Shown here piece by piece: positions 59,343 through 64,000 of a stretch of 64,000 bases of DNA. A program made the position numbers and the translations under genes. Every line of letters starts with the position of its first letter. Position 1 is the first letter of the stretch. The stretch is from Mallotus nudiflorus (Eukaryota; Streptophyta; Magnoliopsida; Malpighiales; Euphorbiaceae), in the NCBI GenBank assembly GCA_947683625.1, contig CANTUR010000460.1, positions 62,001 to 126,000 on the forward strand, written 5' to 3'. The notes below the pieces were generated by a model. It was not told the origin of the DNA and ran no database searches. It was given only the letters and a program-made list of their open reading frames with translations.

Positions 59343-62202
59343 TGTTACATCCACACTCAAATTTGTCCATATTTCATAATAAATAAAGTAATATAATTAA
59401 ATTAAAATTAGGATAAGAAATTAAAGTGTGGAAGTGATGTAGGAGTGCATTGAGGACTTGATTGTACATAGGTGTAAAAAAAATCAGATGAAGGGTTAAC
59501 AAAGAGATGCATAAGAAATTAAAGGACTATAATATAAAGAAAGATGATAAGGGGAAGAGAGGTATGATGTGTCATTTGAGGAAATAGTTAAGGCATAAAT
59601 AAGCAAGTTGAGATGCTCTTGGTTATTACCTTTTTATTCCATACATTTAAGAAAAAAAAAATAAAAGAAACCTACAGAAGGAAATGAGAGGTAAGGAAGA
59701 AGAAGAAAAAAGGGTGATACGTCAATAGAATAGGGACTTAAGCATGACTCTGCTTGAAAGAGAGGGCATCTTCTTCCTGTTTCTACATTATCTTCATAAA
59801 GAATGTTTATAAAAAAAGAAGAAGAAGAAAGGAAATAAACAATGGAGAGTGAAGAGGGGAAACGTAAGGGAGTTCTTACAAAATCTAAATTTGGAAAGCA
59901 ATTAAACATAGAATTTGGATTGAATGTTTGAAACAAGAGATTTAAAGATTAAAAAAAATTAATTAAGTACAAGAGGTTGTTGTTAACAAGAAGCTAAGTA
60001 AAAGAGTGAGTGGATTTTCCCTCTTTTTCATTGTTGATTTTGAATTCCAAAATTTTTCTTTTAATGGTTGCTCTTCTTTTTGTTGATTGAAGAACAATTC
60101 TATTTAAATAAGTGAAAGTTGTTTTAGTGAATCCTTGATTGGATTTTTGTCTTTACTGAATTCAATTCTGTGAGTGAACTCTTTCTTTTACTCTTCCTTA
60201 ATTCTGAATTTTGTTGTTTCTATTATTCAATTGGTTTCTCTTGAAAATTCCTCATGCAATACATACATAATCTTGAGTTGATTTGCAACTTAAGGTTTAT
60301 GATTTGTGTTGCTCTTTATAGTATTTCTCTTGAATCTTGATTCTAAAATTCCCTTCATAAATCAATTCTAAAATTATTCTTTAAGTTGTTCTTTCTTTAA
60401 TTGAACAATTTGGTTTTCATGGGATCATATATTTGTATGATTTTGTTGCTGAATTTCTCAGATTTTTGTTTGTTGGCAATTGTTCTCGTTATCTTTCTTT
60501 TTGTTAACTGAGAAAGCTTGTGACTGATATTTTGTATTCGAATAACAGTATTTCTTATGAACTTGCAAGAATGTTTGAAATCAAGTTATATATATATAAA
60601 ACAAAGAAAAAAAAAGAGAAACAAACCTATTCAATAATGGAAAGTACATTTGATTGATGGCCATAGTTTTGGTGATAGTTTCCCTAAATTTTTGTTAATA
60701 TTGTTCTTAAAGAAGTGTCAATAGTTATGCCTTAACATTTGATGAATTCCCTTTATAACAAATAGGGAGAGAAGCATACTTTTTAAGTAAGTGAAAAATG
60801 TCTAATGTAATTAACCAAAATCAAGCAATGAAAAATTTGATGTTCTAAAAAAAGAGTGAGTGAGTGCTAAAATTTAGCAAATGAGGGTCTGTTAATTACG
60901 CCTGTTTTGAGTACAAAATTTTTATTAAAAAAACGTAGTCTATCCTTTCACAATGACAAGTGCCTCTTCAATGAGGTGTTATGGCAAACATAAAATAAAA
61001 TAAAATAATCATAATTAAGTACATTGATTTGAATGTTCATTCCAATGTTTAGGAGTCTAAGGAGTTAAACTAGTTGTCCATATAATTAATATAAGAATAG
61101 TCTATAAACATAAAGATATGTACACATATATACCATATCGATACCAAATTGGAATTGGGAGGTACCAATACCAACACTAGCAGTAACAACAATAGCAGCA
61201 ACAACAACAACAACAACAGCAACAACAACAACACCAACAGTAACAACAACAATAACAACAACACCAGCAATACTAGCAACACCAGCAACAACAACAATAA
61301 CAGTAATAGCAATACTAGCAATAATAGCAGCAGCAACAACAATAACAATAGCAACAACACCACCACCACCAACAACAACGATAATGACGATGATAATGAA
61401 GACTACAATAATGACAATGACGACAACGATGACGACAACAACAATGACAACAACAAGAACAACAACAAAAACAATAACGACAATGACAACAACGAAAATA
61501 ATAACAATTAAATGACAACGACAACAATAACAACAACAACCACAACAACAACAACAACAACAATAACAAGAATAGTAATAGTAATAGCAATTTTACCAAT
61601 TTTTAAGATTTTACTTAAGGATATATGAAGTTAAGCATTTTAAAATTTCTATATAAATAAAAATGGTGATAATATCAAGCTCTATTTTCTTATGCTAAAT
61701 TAACATTCAAATTTTTAGGAGCATGTTTAAGGCTTTAAACTAAAAGCCATGTGAATTAAGGACTATTCTTAATGTCCATTTTAAAGACCTAAGAGCTTAA
61801 TATGCATTAAACATGCATAAATGTGGGTAAATGGGACCAAAAGAGGTGGCTCAGAATCCTAAGGTCATACATAAGAAATATTTAAAGCCTAAAGCTTGAA
61901 CATCAATAAACTATTGAAATGGAAATATTAAAAGTTATCAAGTAATTTGTTATGAGCATAAGTACCTATCTTAATAGGGGTAGTAAGACCATGTTCGGGA
62001 CATGGCTGGGTCCTGTGAAATGTAAGATAGTGTCTAGGACATGCATTTCACATTATGATTTGATGTAAGACCATACAAAAGGTGTGGCTATCTAAATGAA
62101 TTGACGAAAATAAAATTATTAGAAATGGCCATGTTATTTATAACTGTCTTTGGGATAGCGCTTGAGATCCATTTTGTCTTTGGGGTGAATTCGAGTGGTT
62201 AA
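59343..62202 (+). repeat. 3' LTR of the gypsy-like element (2860 bp aligned)
   Basis: It is longer than the 5' LTR, mainly because of the trinucleotide expansion at 61165-61595. Similarity to the 5' LTR stops at GGTTAA (62202), after which about 60 bp have no counterpart before CACTA sequence resumes. Confidence 0.75.
61165..61595 (+). repeat. Imperfect (AAC/AAT)n trinucleotide expansion, about 430 bp
   Basis: The array is dominated by CAA/AAC units, with AGC, ACC, GAC and AAT variants in blocks. The matching position of the 5' LTR (53758-53790) has only about 30 bp. Translated frames here give poly-Asn on plus and poly-Leu on minus and are not genes. Confidence 0.95.
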
Positions 62203-64000
62203 CTATATGAATAAGAGATGATTTAAAGAGGGGTGATAAGTTCATAAAAGTGCACCACTTATAAGGTGGGGGTGTAGATTAATGAAATTGATCATTTTGG
62301 GTTTGAGAAAGTGATAAAGCCTAATGGGGAAAAGATAAGCTACACGTTAAAAAGTATGCAGATGTGGTTGGAAGAAACGAACTATCTTTTAGGATTTACC
62401 TTATTGGAAAAATAATCTCATTAGGCAAATTTGGATGTTATGCATATTGAGAAAATTTTATTTAGTAATATCTTTCACAAAATAATGAATGTTAAAGGGA
62501 AACTAAAGATATTGTGAAGTTTAGAAAAGATTTGAAGGAATTTTGCCATCATCCAGAGTTACACCGGGATGAAAATGAAAATAAATGTCCTAAAGCTTGT
62601 TATACATTGGATAAATAAGGGAAAGAACAACTATGCAAATGGATTAAAAAATTAAAATTTCCAAATGGTTATGTATTTAACTTGGCGAGATGCATTGACA
62701 TGAACAAGAATAAATTGTATAAAATGAAGATTCATGATTATCATATTTTTATATAGAGACTAATACTTGTTGTATTTTATGAGTTATTGCCTGTAAATGT
62801 GTGGCAATCTTTGACAGAGTTGAGCATTTTTTTTCAAAGATTTAACTACTATTATCATAACAGAGGAAGACATTAAACGTTTGGAAGAAGAGATTCCCAT
62901 TATCCTATGTAAGTTAGAGCATATATTTCCACCAAGCTTTTTTGACTCTATAGAATATCTTCTAGTTCATTTAGCTTATGAAGTAAAAATTGCTAGTCCA
63001 GTGCAATATAGATGGATGTAACATTTTGAGCAATAAGTTAATAAATAATTATTTTATACAAATAACAAACATTTATAATGTGATAATTAAAATCAACTTT
63101 TATTTTTAGGTACCTTCGAAAGTTGAAGAATAATGTTAGTAATAAAGCTAAGTTGAAGGTTTAATATGTAATGCGTGTTTAGTTAAAGAAGTTGCATCAT
63201 TTTGTGCACACTATTTTGAACCCTTTGTATATGCATGACATCAAAAAGTGTTGTGCAACATTAATGGCTCTAAATTTGATTTATAAGAACATCTAAAAAT
63301 GATTTCTATATTTAAATGTGTTGGTCGATTAATGAGGTAAGGAAAATCAAGATGTTTAAATGATAATATCATGTAACTCACACTTACGTATTACTGAATT
63401 ATAATGAAGTAAAACCATACATTTAGTAATACGCTATGATTTATTATTTATAAAGTATTCTTATGTTTTGCAAAGCATAAACATGATGTCAAACAATAGC
63501 ATGACATATATTTGTGTTATTCTAGCATCTTTTAATTAGAATTTAGAGCATTTCAACCAAATATTGAACCTTCAGAAATTAATATGAAACTTGAGATAGA
63601 GCTCACATAATGATTTAAGAATGATGTGAGTAATTATTATTTTTAGATATATTAATGAATAAATATGTAGTATTTTTTTAGTTTGTCATAATTGTTGTTT
63701 ATAAGCTTATTTACAGTCATCTCACATCAATAACTAAATGATCAATGATCTTACAAAAGGGGCACTTTATAGGGTGAAATCATTCCTAGGATTTTACGTT
63801 GATGGATATAAGTTCTACACTGAGCAACATGGTTTAGACAGAGCAGTGATGAATAATGGAGTGTGCATTAAATGCCTCAGTAATAGTGCAACTAAGTTAG
63901 AGTATTATGGTCGATTGCAAGAAATTTTGAAATTGGAGTACCCTGCTTTACCAAATAAGTGAATTGTGCTATTCAAGTGTTCATGGTTTGATCAATGTTA
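62203..64000 (+). pseudogene. TNP2-like CACTA transposase, C-terminal part (broken, runs off the window)
   Basis: Blocks appear in TNP2 order: DLPYWKNNLIR (62390-62425), then LDVMHIEK after a 1-base frame change (about 62428-62453), and KACYTLDK (about 62592). LPVNVW (about 62790) and a LEHIFPPSFFDS-like segment (about 62925) follow, then RYLRKLKNNVSNKAK (63110-63155) after a probable intron and VKEVASFCAHYFEPFVY (63183-63235). A DUF4216-like region at 63738-63962 (GALYRVKSFLGFYVDGYKF...LEYYGRLQEILKLEY) ends with FKCSWFD at the window edge. Many stops and frame changes show it is dead. The first ~60 bp after 62202 are unassigned. Confidence 0.8.

Larger units (their letters stand above)
51956..62202 (+). 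mobile_element. LTR retrotransposon, Ty3/gypsy-like, pol-less, about 10.2 kb
   Basis: Long direct repeats 51956-54391 and 59343-62202 both start TGTTA(T/C)(G/A)TCCACAC and run parallel to GAGTGGTTAA. The second is preceded by the purine-rich AGAGGGGAAGAA (59330-59341), a polypurine tract. The interior (54392-59342) has a gag relic near its 3' side and no recognisable protease, reverse transcriptase or integrase. The true LTR ends are uncertain because no TG...CA pair or primer site is obvious after 54391. The element interrupts a CACTA transposase. Confidence 0.78.

Noticed and set aside
61149..61511. A 120-residue poly-Asn/Thr/Ser open frame, and poly-Leu frames on the other strand
   Set aside because: It is the translation of a trinucleotide repeat inside an LTR, with no codon context, partner exon or conserved part outside the repeat.
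62203..62266. CTTAT as a confirmed target duplication for the 10-kb retrotransposon
   Set aside because: The five-mer lies about 60 bp beyond the end of LTR similarity. In a window that size a chance match is quite likely, so it is mentioned but not used as proof.

Overview
The window is nuclear DNA of a flowering plant, most likely a dicot. It is very AT-rich, its genes are split by GT-AG introns, and transposable-element debris fills the gaps. I cannot name the species from the sequence. Three host genes look intact: a CYP71-type cytochrome P450 (13688-16052, +, two exons), an RNA cytidine acetyltransferase of the NAT10/Kre33 family (28392-39937, +, 26 exons, 1032 residues) and the mitochondrial ATP synthase 24 kDa subunit (40679-44136, -, 7 exons, 240 residues). 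The last two are convergent, with stop codons 741 bp apart. Exon borders were set by splice consensus, reading-frame continuity and family resemblance; both multi-exon reconstructions close exactly in frame.

Region 1-21 kb. A long-terminal-repeat-like sequence (76-1121) and a decayed Myb/SANT-like relic come first. From about 4.1 to 21.0 kb lies a large, imperfect inverted duplication. Its arms carry the P450 5' half and a family of ~240-bp AT-rich modules. The left arm has the intact P450; the right arm (16553-21013, read on -) has a truncated P450 pseudogene and extra module copies. An endogenous plant pararetrovirus of about 7.05 kb (Caulimoviridae, petuvirus-like architecture; 5891-13057) sits inside the left arm only. 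It has a tRNA-Met primer site, one polyprotein frame broken by one frameshift and three stops, a TATA box and poly(A) signal, and 117-bp terminal direct repeats. The right arm keeps two uninterrupted versions of the same host site, so the insertion point can be read directly.

Region 21-44 kb. AT-rich spacer with an LRR receptor-kinase relic (24.9-25.5 kb) leads to a Mutator-like element (26589-28109) that ends about 280 bp before the acetyltransferase start codon. Intron 22 of that gene holds a 1.75-kb element with terminal inverted repeats and an 8-bp target duplication; a nested fold-back lies inside it.

Region 44-64 kb is a nest of transposons with no host gene recognised. It holds a fold-back element (about 45.4-46.4 kb) and a coding-less LTR element with 0.9-kb LTRs, primer site and polypurine tract (46767-48962). 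A CACTA (En/Spm) element starts at 50413, and its TNP2-like transposase is split by a ~10-kb pol-less Ty3/gypsy-like retrotransposon (51956 to about 62.2 kb). That retrotransposon's 3' LTR carries a 420-bp trinucleotide expansion. Transposase remains run off the right edge. No RNA gene of confident function and no CRISPR array were found.
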